Assembly: GCF_000614145.1 (NCBI RefSeq)
Contig: NZ_BAKK01000032.1
Span: 1-54,588, forward strand
Direction of reading: 5' to 3'
Source of the DNA: Bacteroides faecichinchillae JCM 17102
GTDB lineage: Bacteria; Bacteroidota; Bacteroidia; Bacteroidales; Bacteroidaceae
Length of the DNA stretch: 54,588 nt
Under the pieces are notes generated by a model, which saw only the letters and a list, made by a program, of their open reading frames with translations, had not been told where the DNA came from and made no database searches. The translations under genes and the position numbers were made by a program. Positions 35,151 through 44,486 of this stretch are shown one piece after another. Numbering within the stretch: position 1 is the first letter of the stretch; each line of letters starts with the position of its first letter.

Positions 35151-36422
35151 ATGCAACCTCTAGCAGAACGGTTACGACCTAAAACTTTAGATGAATATAT
35201 CGGTCAGAAACATTTAGTCGGACCGGGTGCTATTTTACGAAAAATGATTGATGCGGGACGTATCTCATCTTTTATCCTTTGGGGACCTCCCGGAGTAGGA
35301 AAAACAACTTTGGCACAAATCATTGCTAATAAACTGGAGACTCCGTTTTATACTTTAAGTGCTGTAACTTCGGGTGTAAAAGATGTGCGCGAAGTGATAG
35401 ATCGTGCCAAGAATAACCGTTTCTTTTCACAATCCAGCCCCATTATGTTTATCGATGAGATTCATCGGTTCAGTAAATCACAGCAGGATTCATTGTTGGG
35501 AGCCGTAGAACAGGGAACCATTACTTTGATTGGCGCTACAACTGAAAACCCTTCATTTGAAGTGATTCGTCCTCTCCTATCCCGTTGCCAACTTTACGTG
35601 CTCAAATCTTTAGAGAAAGAAGATTTGCTAGAATTACTTCAACGAGCTATTACTACTGATGTAGTACTGAAGGAACGGAATATAGAATTGAAAGATACTA
35701 CAGCCATGTTACGTTTCTCTGGTGGAGATGCACGTAAATTATTAAATATTTTAGAATTGGTTGTAGATTCGGAAACAGAGGATAAGGTTGTCATTACTGA
35801 TGAAATGGTAACTGAACGTCTACAACAAAATCCGTTGGCATATGATAAAGACGGAGAAATGCATTATGATATTATTTCCGCTTTCATCAAATCCATTCGG
35901 GGCAGTGATCCGGACGGGGCTATTTATTGGCTTGCACGTATGGTGGAAGGAGGTGAAGATCCTGCTTTTATTGCCCGTAGATTAGTGATTTCTGCTTCTG
36001 AAGATATAGGTCTTGCCAATCCCAATGCATTGCTTTTGGCAAATGCTTGCTTTGATACACTAATGAAAATCGGTTGGCCCGAAGGAAGAATTCCTCTGGC
36101 AGAAACTACAATCTATTTAGCGACAAGCCCTAAAAGTAATTCTGCTTACAATGCAATCAATGACGCATTGGAATTAGTACGTTCTAGTGGTAACCTACCT
36201 GTGCCTTTACACCTCCGTAACGCCCCTACTAAGTTAATGAAACAGTTAGGTTACGGACAAGAATATAAATACGCTCATAATTACGAAGGGAATTTCGTAA
36301 ACCAGCAGTTCTTACCTGATGAATTGAAAAACAAACGAATCTGGCAACCTCAGAACAATCCGGCCGAACAGAAACATGCTGAACGCATGCAGCAATTGTG
36401 GGGAGAAAAGTTCAAGAAATAG
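35151..36422 (+). CDS. rarA: Replication-associated recombination protein A
   Basis: A 423-residue AAA+ ATPase of the RarA/MgsA/WRNIP1 family acting at stalled forks. Walker A is GPPGVGKTT (about residues 45-53), Walker B MFIDEIHRF, sensor 1 GATTENPSFEV, and the C-terminal clamp-loader-like domain includes SEDIGLANPNALLLANACFD and the terminal NYEGNFVNQQFLPDEL typical of the family. The gene follows DUF5686 by five bases and precedes the dehydrogenase gene. Confidence 0.95.
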   Translation: MQPLAERLRPKTLDEYIGQKHLVGPGAILRKMIDAGRISSFILWGPPGVGKTTLAQIIANKLETPFYTLSAVTSGVKDVREVIDRAKNNRFFSQSSPIMFIDEIHRFSKSQQDSLLGAVEQGTITLIGATTENPSFEVIRPLLSRCQLYVLKSLEKEDLLELLQRAITTDVVLKERNIELKDTTAMLRFSGGDARKLLNILELVVDSETEDKVVITDEMVTERLQQNPLAYDKDGEMHYDIISAFIKSIRGSDPDGAIYWLARMVEGGEDPAFIARRLVISASEDIGLANPNALLLANACFDTLMKIGWPEGRIPLAETTIYLATSPKSNSAYNAINDALELVRSSGNLPVPLHLRNAPTKLMKQLGYGQEYKYAHNYEGNFVNQQFLPDELKNKRIWQPQNNPAEQKHAERMQQLWGEKFKK

Positions 36423-36448
36423 GAATAGACAATTCAAAATATATATTT

Positions 36449-37405
36449 ATGAAAATAGTAGTTTTAGACGGCTATGCCGCTAATCCAGGAGATCTATCTT
36501 GGGAAGGTTTGAAAGCTCTCGGAGAATGTACTATCTACGATCGTACTGCCCCCGAAGAAGTGCTGGAACGTGCTGCCGGTGCAGAAGTTATTCTAACTAA
36601 CAAGGTTGTTATCAACAGTGATCTTATAGCTGCTCTACCCGAACTAAAATATATCGGTGTATTAGCAACCGGATATAATGTGGTAGACACTACTGCAGCT
36701 AAGGAACGTAGTATCATTGTGACAAATATCCCTGCATATAGCACTGCTTCCGTTGCACAGATGGTATTTGCCCATATTCTGAATATAGCATTGCAAGTAC
36801 AACATCATTCAGAAGAAGTTCGGAAAGGTCGTTGGACAAATAGCAAAGATTTTTGTTTCTGGGATACTCCATTAATAGAACTTAGAGAAAAGAAAATTGG
36901 ACTCATCGGATTGGGAAATACAGGTTATACTACAGCTCGTGTTGCTATCGGCTTCGGTATGCAAGTGTATGCAGTGACTTCCAAATCACATTTCCAATTG
37001 CCACCAGAAATAAAAAAAATGGACATAGACCAGTTGTTCAGCGAATGTGATATTATCAGTTTACATTGCCCGCTAACTCCTGATACTCACGAATTAGTAA
37101 ATGCCCGCCGTCTAGCTACAATGAAATCATCGGCAATCCTGATTAATACTGGTCGCGGTCCTCTAATTAATGAACAAGATCTTGCTGATGCGCTAAACAA
37201 TGGCAAGATTTATGCAGCCGGAGTAGATGTGCTTTCATCAGAACCTCCTCGTGCTGATAATCCGTTACTTACAGCAAAGAACTGTTACATCACTCCGCAT
37301 ATTGCATGGGCTACTTCAGAGGCACGCGAACGGTTAATGAATATTGCAATCAGTAATTTACAAGCATTTATTGCCGGAACTCCGGAAAATGTAGTGAATA
37401 AATAA
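36449..37405 (+). CDS. D-2-hydroxyacid dehydrogenase
   Basis: Chosen start at 36449 (MKIVVLDGYAANPGDLSWEGL), giving 318 residues; an in-frame ATG at 36398 lies inside rarA. The NAD-binding Rossmann segment is GLIGLGNTGYTTARVA, and the catalytic trio is Arg in INTGRGPLINE, Glu in DVLSSEPPRADNPLL and His in YITPHIAWAT. It reduces a 2-keto acid such as hydroxypyruvate or glyoxylate with NAD(P)H; the exact substrate cannot be read. It is likely co-transcribed with rarA. Confidence 0.9.
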   Translation: MKIVVLDGYAANPGDLSWEGLKALGECTIYDRTAPEEVLERAAGAEVILTNKVVINSDLIAALPELKYIGVLATGYNVVDTTAAKERSIIVTNIPAYSTASVAQMVFAHILNIALQVQHHSEEVRKGRWTNSKDFCFWDTPLIELREKKIGLIGLGNTGYTTARVAIGFGMQVYAVTSKSHFQLPPEIKKMDIDQLFSECDIISLHCPLTPDTHELVNARRLATMKSSAILINTGRGPLINEQDLADALNNGKIYAAGVDVLSSEPPRADNPLLTAKNCYITPHIAWATSEARERLMNIAISNLQAFIAGTPENVVNK

Positions 37406-37548
37406 GGGAGTTGCATATTTTAAAATAATGTAAGGCTACTCGTTCCTGAATACCCCCTAAAAGTAGAACAAAACTTTTAGAGATTCTATAAACAGAATGG
37501 AGTAGTCTTATTTTTACTCCCTCCCAATGCCCTTATAAATAAAACACG

Positions 37549-37696
37549 TTTATTCCGATAGCTACTTTAGTATATTTGCTGAACGCTAAGAGCATTCAAA
37601 AACATGACTTATTCAGTCGCATAAAAAAACCTCCTCCTATTTTACTCTACTCCATGCTTAAAGAATGTATAATAAGAAGAGGTCTTTTTATTTTAA
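37549..37696 (+). ncRNA. Candidate small RNA between convergent genes
   Basis: TTTA at 37549-37552 and TATATTTG at 37571-37578 form a reasonable promoter; about 110 bases later an imperfect hairpin (AAAAAACCTCCTCCTATT near 37624-37642 with AATAAGAAGAGGT near 37673-37686) ends in TTTTTATTTT. No credible protein is encoded. The hairpin also serves as terminator for the convergent cydB gene, so the separate-RNA reading is tentative. Confidence 0.35.
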
Positions 37697-37735
37697 AATC
37701 TCAAATACAAAATCCTATTTTAGAGAATCCCTATT

Positions 37736-38878
37736 TTAATAGGCATGTCCACCTTCATCCATTTCTTTCTCTGTGATCTTCTTGTTGTCAATACTCCGCC
37801 ATGCATAGAAAATATATGCAATCACAAATGGAACAAGAATAGAAACCCATGCCATTGTTTCCAACGTATACATACTGGAACAACTATTGGCTAACGTCAA
37901 AGAACTTTGCAAATCCGTAGTAGATGGGTAATAGGCTGTATTATTATATCCTGCTACTAATAGCAAAGCCAATACAGTCAATACAGTTCCAATTCCTGTA
38001 AACCAAATACCTTTGTCAAAAGTCTTTTTAAGAACAGTCTTTCCTATTCCAAAAAGTACTAATAAAACTCCAACTAGAAACAGTCCCAATACAACAGGCA
38101 TCTCTATGAAGTTGGTAAAATACTTAAATGGCTGCATATAAATCTCTTGTGTATCGGGGTTTACAGCAAAGCCATCTGATACTAATGTACGAATTACAAA
38201 TGCTAAGAAAAATACTAGAAACAATATTGTATTGTTCAATACCGCCCGACGGCACTTTGTGTTTAATTCTTTATCGCTAATATTATTAATAAAATACAGA
38301 GCTCCTAATACACGTGCTAAAAAGAACACAGCCAATCCTAAAATCACATTCCAAATATTTGTCAGCGCATCTAATCCATGCCAACCATTTCCCCAGTGAC
38401 TGATAACCGGCATAATCGTATCCGTAATATTTGATTTATTTACATAAAAATCCGAACCAGTAAAAAAGGTAGCAACTGCTCCACCTAACAACAACGGACC
38501 TACCACTCCATTAATTACCAGAAAAGTCTGATAAGTCTTTTTACCTAACAAGTTTCCTGCTTTACTTTGGAATTCATAGCTAACTGCCTGCAAAACAAAG
38601 CTAAATAGAATAATCATCCAAAGCCAATAAGCACCTCCGAAACTAGTACTATAGAACAATGGGAAAGATGCAAAGAAAGCACCTCCGAATGTTACTAGTG
38701 TAGTGAATGTAAATTCCCATTTACGTCCTGTAGAATTCACCATCATTTTACGATGTTCTTCTGTCTTACCAAGGCAAAACAACAATGAATTTCCTCCTTG
38801 CACAAATAACAAAAATACGAGTATGGCTCCAAGCAAGGATACAATCAGCCACCAATATTGTTGAAGAAGTATATACAT
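37736..38878 (-). CDS. cydB: Cytochrome bd oxidase subunit II
   Basis: A 380-residue polytopic inner-membrane protein with nine or so helices, beginning MYILLQQYWWLIVSLLGAILVFLLFVQGGN and containing RKWEFTFTTLVTFGGAFFASFPLFYSTSFGG, typical of Bacteroides CydB. It pairs with CydA to reduce O2 to water at nanomolar oxygen, protecting an anaerobe and sparing fumarate reductase. It lies 24 bases after cydA. Confidence 0.93.
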   Translation of the reverse strand: MYILLQQYWWLIVSLLGAILVFLLFVQGGNSLLFCLGKTEEHRKMMVNSTGRKWEFTFTTLVTFGGAFFASFPLFYSTSFGGAYWLWMIILFSFVLQAVSYEFQSKAGNLLGKKTYQTFLVINGVVGPLLLGGAVATFFTGSDFYVNKSNITDTIMPVISHWGNGWHGLDALTNIWNVILGLAVFFLARVLGALYFINNISDKELNTKCRRAVLNNTILFLVFFLAFVIRTLVSDGFAVNPDTQEIYMQPFKYFTNFIEMPVVLGLFLVGVLLVLFGIGKTVLKKTFDKGIWFTGIGTVLTVLALLLVAGYNNTAYYPSTTDLQSSLTLANSCSSMYTLETMAWVSILVPFVIAYIFYAWRSIDNKKITEKEMDEGGHAY

Positions 38879-38902
38879 GAGTTATTAGTTTTAAGTTTCA
38901 TA

Positions 38903-40459
38903 TTATTTGTTTAATCCCTCCGGTCCCTTCTTAATAGCCCGCAACATTATTCCGATACCAGCTATCAGCATGACTGTAAATAAAAGTAAGAAAATAAAAA
39001 ATGTAATCTGTACAGAACTCACATCCAATTTTGAAATAGCAACCGTTGTAGGAAGTAAGTCGCGAATAGCCCATGGCTGACGACCACATTCGGCTACTAC
39101 CCAACCTGCTTGTCCGGCAATATATCCCAAAGGAATAGTTAATAAGGCAATCCAATGTATCCAACGCATTTTACTCAGGTCTTTCTTATATGCAAGGTAG
39201 AGCACTACAATAAAAAACAGAATAAAATAACCACCCAATATTACCATCACGCGAAAAGCATAGAAATTCAGAGGTACGTTAGGAACCAACTCATTTACAT
39301 CTTTAATATATCCGTAACCAAAATAAGGCATATTCTCTTTCAATACTGTATGTGCAATTTCTGCATCCTTTTCATTCCCAGCCTTCTTTGCAGCTTTAAA
39401 TGCTTTCAATGCACCAATAGCTGTTTTTCCACGATCAATCTTCTCCTGTGCCGAAAGCGCAGTTGAACCATCCTTTAACTGATAACCTCCTTCAATGATA
39501 TTTGTAATTCCGGGAACGTATGCATTCGCATCTCGTTCAGCTAAAAATGAAAGGAAACTTGGAATTTCTATTCGAAATAGGAAAGGTTCTTTCCCATCAT
39601 TATATGTTTTCTTCTCAGGATTTAATGCTCCAATAGCTACCAAACCGACATTATTACCTCCTTCATACAAACCTTCTACAGCGGCCAACTTCATTGGTTG
39701 GGTCTGCGCTATTTGATATCCGGAACCATCACCTGTCCATGCAGAAAGCAAGGAAGCTACTAATCCAAAGATTGCACCAATCTTAATACTGGCAAGTGCA
39801 AATTCACGATTGCGTTTCTTAAGTAAATACCAACAACCGATACCCACTACAAAAACTCCACCCAGTACCCAACCAGATAACACTGTATGAAAGAACTTAT
39901 TGACAGCCACTGGAGAAGTTGCTACAGCCCAAAAATCTACCATCTCATTACGGGAAGTCTCCGGATTAAATTCCATCCCCACCGGATGTTGCATCCAAGC
40001 ATTAGCAACAAGAATCCACCAAGCAGAAATAGTAGCACCTAAGCCAGTCAGCCAAGTAGAAGCTAAATGGAAACGTTTGCTAACCTTCTCCCATCCGAAA
40101 AACATAACAGCAATAAAGGTGGCTTCCATAAAGAATGCCAGAATACCTTCAATAGCAAGTGGTGCACCAAAAATATCCCCTACAAACCATGAATAATTAC
40201 TCCAATTCGTACCAAACTCAAATTCCAGAATTAATCCGGTTGCCACACCAATAGCAAAGTTAATACCAAACAGTTTCATCCAGAACTGGGCAGTACGTTT
40301 CCAAAACTCATTACCTGTCTTATAATACAGCGTCTCCATTATTCCCATCACCACTGCTAGTCCAAGGGTGAGTGGAACGAAAATCCAATGGTACATAGCT
40401 GTCATTGCAAATTGGGCTCTCGACCAATCGATCAGCGAAGTGTCAATACTTTCAATCAT
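38903..40459 (-). CDS. cydA: Cytochrome bd oxidase subunit I
   Basis: A 518-residue haem-binding subunit with SRAQFAMTAMYHWIFVPLTLG at the N terminus (His24 a haem b595 ligand candidate), the NWSNYSWFVGDIFGAPLAIEG quinol-side region and the GRQPWAIRDLLPT signature. It oxidises menaquinol and binds haems b558, b595 and d. It is the second gene of an operon with DUF4492 and cydB under one promoter near 40747. Confidence 0.95.
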   Translation of the reverse strand: MIESIDTSLIDWSRAQFAMTAMYHWIFVPLTLGLAVVMGIMETLYYKTGNEFWKRTAQFWMKLFGINFAIGVATGLILEFEFGTNWSNYSWFVGDIFGAPLAIEGILAFFMEATFIAVMFFGWEKVSKRFHLASTWLTGLGATISAWWILVANAWMQHPVGMEFNPETSRNEMVDFWAVATSPVAVNKFFHTVLSGWVLGGVFVVGIGCWYLLKKRNREFALASIKIGAIFGLVASLLSAWTGDGSGYQIAQTQPMKLAAVEGLYEGGNNVGLVAIGALNPEKKTYNDGKEPFLFRIEIPSFLSFLAERDANAYVPGITNIIEGGYQLKDGSTALSAQEKIDRGKTAIGALKAFKAAKKAGNEKDAEIAHTVLKENMPYFGYGYIKDVNELVPNVPLNFYAFRVMVILGGYFILFFIVVLYLAYKKDLSKMRWIHWIALLTIPLGYIAGQAGWVVAECGRQPWAIRDLLPTTVAISKLDVSSVQITFFIFLLLFTVMLIAGIGIMLRAIKKGPEGLNK

Positions 40460-40480
40460 AATCTTATCGGATATTTAAAT

Positions 40481-40717
40481 TTAATAATCAGTAGTTTTCT
40501 CTGGAAGTGCACGTTGAATTAATTCATTTCCCACATAATCAGCTTTATCTGCATCCGTAGGATGATCGCTGAGAAAATCAGGAAAGAAGAAGAATTTAAG
40601 TATAAAGAACATAACAAATAGTTTCACCAGAATAATAAGCCAAAGTGTACGACCTAAGGTCATACTACGGAAACCATCAAGATAAAAGTTCCAGACTCCA
40701 AGTAGTGCATTCTTCAT
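40481..40717 (-). CDS. DUF4492 small membrane protein of the cyd operon
   Basis: A 78-residue protein with one central membrane helix (LWLIILVKLFVMFFILKFFFFPDFL) and the pattern NFYLDGFRSMTLGRTLW. DUF4492 genes regularly precede cydA in Bacteroidetes, suggesting a small accessory subunit comparable in role, not sequence, to CydX. It starts the operon, 21 bases before cydA. Confidence 0.88.
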   Translation of the reverse strand: MKNALLGVWNFYLDGFRSMTLGRTLWLIILVKLFVMFFILKFFFFPDFLSDHPTDADKADYVGNELIQRALPEKTTDY

Positions 40718-40746
40718 ATTCGGATACTTAGGATTTGTAATTAGTA

Positions 40747-40776
40747 CAAATATACATTTTTTATAATTAAAACAAA
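40747..40776 (-). promoter_or_regulatory. cyd operon promoter
   Basis: On the minus strand TTTG (40773-40776) and TATATTTG (40747-40754) with an 18-base spacer, 30 bases before the DUF4492 start. Confidence 0.65.
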
Positions 40777-40882
40777 TAAGTAGGCTAAAATGTTGAGTGA
40801 TTTATACACTTTTTCCTATAATACCTTCCTATCGACACAAAAAAATCATTTAACGGGGAAATATCGACATTTGTCTATCGTT

Positions 40883-40914
40883 TTTGTACCTAATATTAGA
40901 TGTACATACCTTCG
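40883..40914 (+). promoter_or_regulatory. Promoter of the TolC/MacAB operon
   Basis: TTTG (40883-40886), a 20-base spacer and TACCTTCG (40907-40914), one base off the TAnnTTTG consensus, 27 bases before the tolC-like gene. Confidence 0.5.
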
Positions 40915-40941
40915 CATCAGTAAAATCAATAGCAGTAAAAT

Positions 40942-42333
40942 ATGATAAACGTAAAAAGATTGGCAGTGATAGCAGTTCTGGGAATGGGTATACTGACAGA
41001 CATATCCGCCCAGAATTCTTCTGTGCAAACTGATACCCAAAACGAAGTGGTAACTCCAGTTCAATGGGATTTGCAATCGTGTATCGATTATGCCTTGCAG
41101 CAGAATATTACTATTCGTAAGAATCGGGTTAATGCGGAAAGTACGCAGATTGATGTTAAGACAGCGAAAGCTGCTTTGTTTCCCAGTCTGTCGTTTTCTA
41201 CTGGTCAAAATATGGTAAATCGTCCATATCAGGAATCAAGTAACACAGTTAGTGGAAGCGAGATCATCAAAAGTACAAGCAAAACCAGTTATAATGGTAA
41301 CTATGGTTTGAACGCTTCTTGGACTGTATACAATGGCAATAAACGACTTAATACCATTAAACAGGAAAAACTGAATAATCAGGTAGCCGGACTTGAAGTA
41401 GCGACTTCGGAAAACAGTATTCAAGAATCTATTGCACAGACTTATATACAAATTCTTTATGCAGCAGAGTCTGTAAAAGTAAATGAAAATACATTGCAAG
41501 TTTCTATTGCACAACGCGACCGCGGACAAGAACTTTTAAATGCAGGAAGCATTGCTAAAAGTGATTTTGCTCAATTGGAAGCACAAGTAAGCACAGATCG
41601 TTATCAACTCGTTACAGCGCAAGCCACTTTACAGGACTACAAATTACAACTAAAACAATTGCTCGAACTGGATGGGGAGAATGAAATGAATATCTATCTC
41701 CCCTCCTTGTCTGACAACAGTGTGCTTACACCGCTACCGACTAAAAAAGATGTTTATGCCAGCGCTCTCGCTATCCGCCCGGAAATAGAAGCAAGTAAAC
41801 TTAATGTAGAAGCATCTGAATTGGGTATCGATATTGCTAAAGCAGGTTACCTTCCTAGTATTAGTCTTAGTGCAGGAATTGGAACGAATCATACGAGTGG
41901 TAGTGACTTCACTTTTGGTGAACAGATGAAAAACGGATGGAATAATTCGATCGGATTATCTGTTAGTGTACCTATCTTTAATAATCGTCAGACAAAGAGC
42001 GCCGTACAGAAAGCTATATTGCAACGTGAAACAAGTATGCTATCTTTACTTGACGAACAAAAGGCTCTTTATAAAACAATCGAAGGTCTCTGGCTAGATG
42101 CAAATAGTGCACAACAACGTTATGTAGCAGCTAATGAGAAGTTGAAAAGTACTCAAATCAGCTACGATTTAATCAGTGAACAATTCGATTTGGGCATGAA
42201 AAATACCGTCGAGCTCCTTACTGAAAAGAATAATTTGTTGCAAGCACAACAAGAACAACTTCAGGCTAAATATATGGCTATATTAAATGCACAATTGCTG
42301 AAGTTCTATCAGGGAGATAAATTAGCATTATAA
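40942..42333 (+). CDS. TolC-family outer-membrane efflux protein
   Basis: A 463-residue protein with a signal peptide (MINVKRLAVIAVLGMGILTDISAQ) and two outer-membrane efflux repeats rich in long Gln/Ala coiled-coil helices (SIQESIAQTYIQILYAAESVKVNENTLQ; ENNLLQAQQEQLQAKYMAIL). It forms the trimeric exit duct for the MacA-like adaptor and MacB-like permease encoded just downstream (23 bases to the adaptor). The substrate is unknown. Confidence 0.92.
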   Translation: MINVKRLAVIAVLGMGILTDISAQNSSVQTDTQNEVVTPVQWDLQSCIDYALQQNITIRKNRVNAESTQIDVKTAKAALFPSLSFSTGQNMVNRPYQESSNTVSGSEIIKSTSKTSYNGNYGLNASWTVYNGNKRLNTIKQEKLNNQVAGLEVATSENSIQESIAQTYIQILYAAESVKVNENTLQVSIAQRDRGQELLNAGSIAKSDFAQLEAQVSTDRYQLVTAQATLQDYKLQLKQLLELDGENEMNIYLPSLSDNSVLTPLPTKKDVYASALAIRPEIEASKLNVEASELGIDIAKAGYLPSISLSAGIGTNHTSGSDFTFGEQMKNGWNNSIGLSVSVPIFNNRQTKSAVQKAILQRETSMLSLLDEQKALYKTIEGLWLDANSAQQRYVAANEKLKSTQISYDLISEQFDLGMKNTVELLTEKNNLLQAQQEQLQAKYMAILNAQLLKFYQGDKLAL

Positions 42334-42356
42334 ATAAGTAAAAACATAGAAAAAGA

Positions 42357-43580
42357 ATGAAAACAAAAAAGATTATCCTAATCGCTGTGGCAGTCGTCGT
42401 GGTAGTGGGTGGAGGAATCTGGTTCTTTACTGGTTCTCCTGCTAAACACAAAGTCACTTATGCAACTGCTAATGTCAGCAAAGGCGACATCTCTAATTCA
42501 GTGACTGCTACAGGCACCATTGAACCGGTGACAGAAGTAGAAGTCGGTACGCAAGTATCTGGTATCATCGATAAAATTTATGTAGATTATAATTCAGTAG
42601 TAACCAAGGGACAGTTAATTGCAGAAATGGACCGTATTACTTTGCAAAGTGAACTTGCCTCTCAAAAAGCTACTTATGATGGTGCAAAAGCTGAATATGA
42701 ATATCAACAGAAAAATTATGAACGTAGTAAGGGATTACACGATAAATCATTAATTAGTGATACTGACTTTGAACAAGCATTGTACAATTTTCAAAAAGCT
42801 AAAAGTTCTTATGATAGTAGCAAAGCTTCATTAGCAAAAGCTGAACGTAATTTGTCCTATGCAACCATTACTTCACCAATTGATGGTGTAGTTATTAGTC
42901 GTGACGTAGAAGAAGGACAAACTGTAGCTTCCGGATTTGAAACTCCCACCCTCTTTACCATTGCAGCCGATTTGACACAGATGCAGGTTGTGGCTGACAT
43001 TGACGAAGCTGACATAGGTGGTATTGAAGAAGGTCAGCGCGCCAGCTTTACTGTAGATGCTTATCCGAATGATACGTTTAACGGAGTAGTAACACAGATA
43101 CGTTTAGGTGATGCAAGCAGTTCTAGTAGCAACACTAGTTCTAGCAGCAGTACTGTTGTTACCTATGAAGTAGTAATTTCGGCTCCTAATCCTGATTTGA
43201 AATTGAAACCTCGTTTGACTGCCAATGTTACCATCTATATTCTAGATAAGAAAGATGTATTATCTGTTCCAAACAGAGCTTTACGTTTCACTCCAGAAGA
43301 ACCGCTAATTGGCAAGAATGATATCGTAAAAGACTGTGAAGGCGAACATAAATTATGGACTCGTGAAGGAAACACCTTTACTGCCCATTCAGTAGAAATA
43401 GGAATCAGTAATGGAATCTCAACAGAGATCATCAGTGGAATTGCTGAAGGTACTAATGTTGTGACAGAAGCTACTATCGGAGCTATGCCTGGAGAAACTG
43501 TTACAGCTGAAACCAATCAGGGAAATACTGAGAAAAGTCCTTTCATGCCTAGCCATCCGGGAAGTAAGAAGAAAAAGTAA
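42357..43580 (+). CDS. MacA-like periplasmic adaptor (HlyD family)
   Basis: A 407-residue adaptor with an N-terminal anchor helix (IILIAVAVVVVVGGGIWFF), lipoyl halves (TATGTIEPVTEVEVGTQVSGIIDKIYVDYNSVVTKGQLIAEMD and ATITSPIDGVVISRDVEEGQTV), a coiled-coil hairpin between them and a membrane-proximal barrel. A Ser-rich loop (SSSSSNTSSSSSTVV, about residues 256-270) is inserted in the barrel. It links the inner-membrane ABC transporter to TolC. Confidence 0.92.
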   Translation: MKTKKIILIAVAVVVVVGGGIWFFTGSPAKHKVTYATANVSKGDISNSVTATGTIEPVTEVEVGTQVSGIIDKIYVDYNSVVTKGQLIAEMDRITLQSELASQKATYDGAKAEYEYQQKNYERSKGLHDKSLISDTDFEQALYNFQKAKSSYDSSKASLAKAERNLSYATITSPIDGVVISRDVEEGQTVASGFETPTLFTIAADLTQMQVVADIDEADIGGIEEGQRASFTVDAYPNDTFNGVVTQIRLGDASSSSSNTSSSSSTVVTYEVVISAPNPDLKLKPRLTANVTIYILDKKDVLSVPNRALRFTPEEPLIGKNDIVKDCEGEHKLWTREGNTFTAHSVEIGISNGISTEIISGIAEGTNVVTEATIGAMPGETVTAETNQGNTEKSPFMPSHPGSKKKK

Positions 43581-43730
43581 AAAGAAACTTTTCCTCAGCT
43601 CTCTATTAAAAATTAAAGAACTAAAGATCGGATTCGACTATATACAGAGTATTTAGAGACTAATTATTAATCAAAAAAGTACCCCCCATTCCTTTTCCTT
43701 TAGAAAGGGTTGGGGCGAGGCTAATATGAA

Positions 43731-44474
43731 ATGAAAAAAGTAATCGAACTTCAAAATATCAAACGAGACTTTCAGGTAGGAGAAGAAACTGTCCATGCGT
43801 TACGAGGCGTTTCGTTCACTATTTGTGAAGGGGAGTTTGTCACTATCATGGGGACTTCTGGTTCTGGTAAATCTACATTGCTCAATACATTGGGTTGCCT
43901 AGATACTCCTAGTAACGGAGAATATCTGCTCGATGGAATCTCTGTCCGTACAATGAGTAAGCCTCAACGTGCTGTGCTGAGAAACCGTAAAATCGGTTTT
44001 GTATTCCAAAGTTATAACCTGTTGCCTAAAACAACAGCTGTAGAAAATGTAGAGTTGCCACTCATGTATAACTCTTCAATCAGTGCAACAGAACGTCGGC
44101 AGCGTGCAATCGAAGCTTTACAGGCTGTAGGGCTGGGTGATCGATTGGAACATAAATCCAATCAAATGTCCGGTGGACAGATGCAACGTGTAGCCATTGC
44201 ACGTGCTTTGGTAAACAATCCTGCAGTTATCCTTGCCGATGAAGCCACAGGTAACCTCGATACACGTACCTCATTTGAGATACTTGTATTGTTCCAGAAA
44301 CTTCATGCGGAAGGACGTACTATCATATTCGTAACGCACAATCCCGAAATTGCGCAATATAGTAGCCGGAATATTCGTTTACGTGATGGTCATATCACAG
44401 AAGATACTATTAATTCACATATTCTATCTGCTGCTGAGGCTTTAGCTGCATTGCCGAAAAATGAGGAAGATTAA
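43731..44474 (+). CDS. ABC transporter ATP-binding protein (MacB/LolD type)
   Basis: A 247-residue ATPase with Walker [11 protein letters not shown]-loop [13 protein letters not shown], signature [15 protein letters not shown], Walker [15 protein letters not shown] and switch His in FVTHNPEIA. It powers the permease encoded 12 bases later. The 150-base gap before it holds a C/G hairpin (CCCC near 43683 with GGGG near 43712) just ahead of the start, probably affecting its translation or read-through from the adaptor gene. Confidence 0.95.
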   Translation: MKKVIELQNIKRDFQVGEETVHALRGVSFTICEGEFVTIMGTSGSGKSTLLNTLGCLDTPSNGEYLLDGISVRTMSKPQRAVLRNRKIGFVFQSYNLLPKTTAVENVELPLMYNSSISATERRQRAIEALQAVGLGDRLEHKSNQMSGGQMQRVAIARALVNNPAVILADEATGNLDTRTSFEILVLFQKLHAEGRTIIFVTHNPEIAQYSSRNIRLRDGHITEDTINSHILSAAEALAALPKNEED

Positions 44475-44486
44475 ATGATTTAAATT

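Noticed and set aside
37576..37776. A 66-residue plus-strand frame between the dehydrogenase and cydB genes
   Set aside because: It crosses the terminator and enters cydB antisense, with no recognisable protein character.
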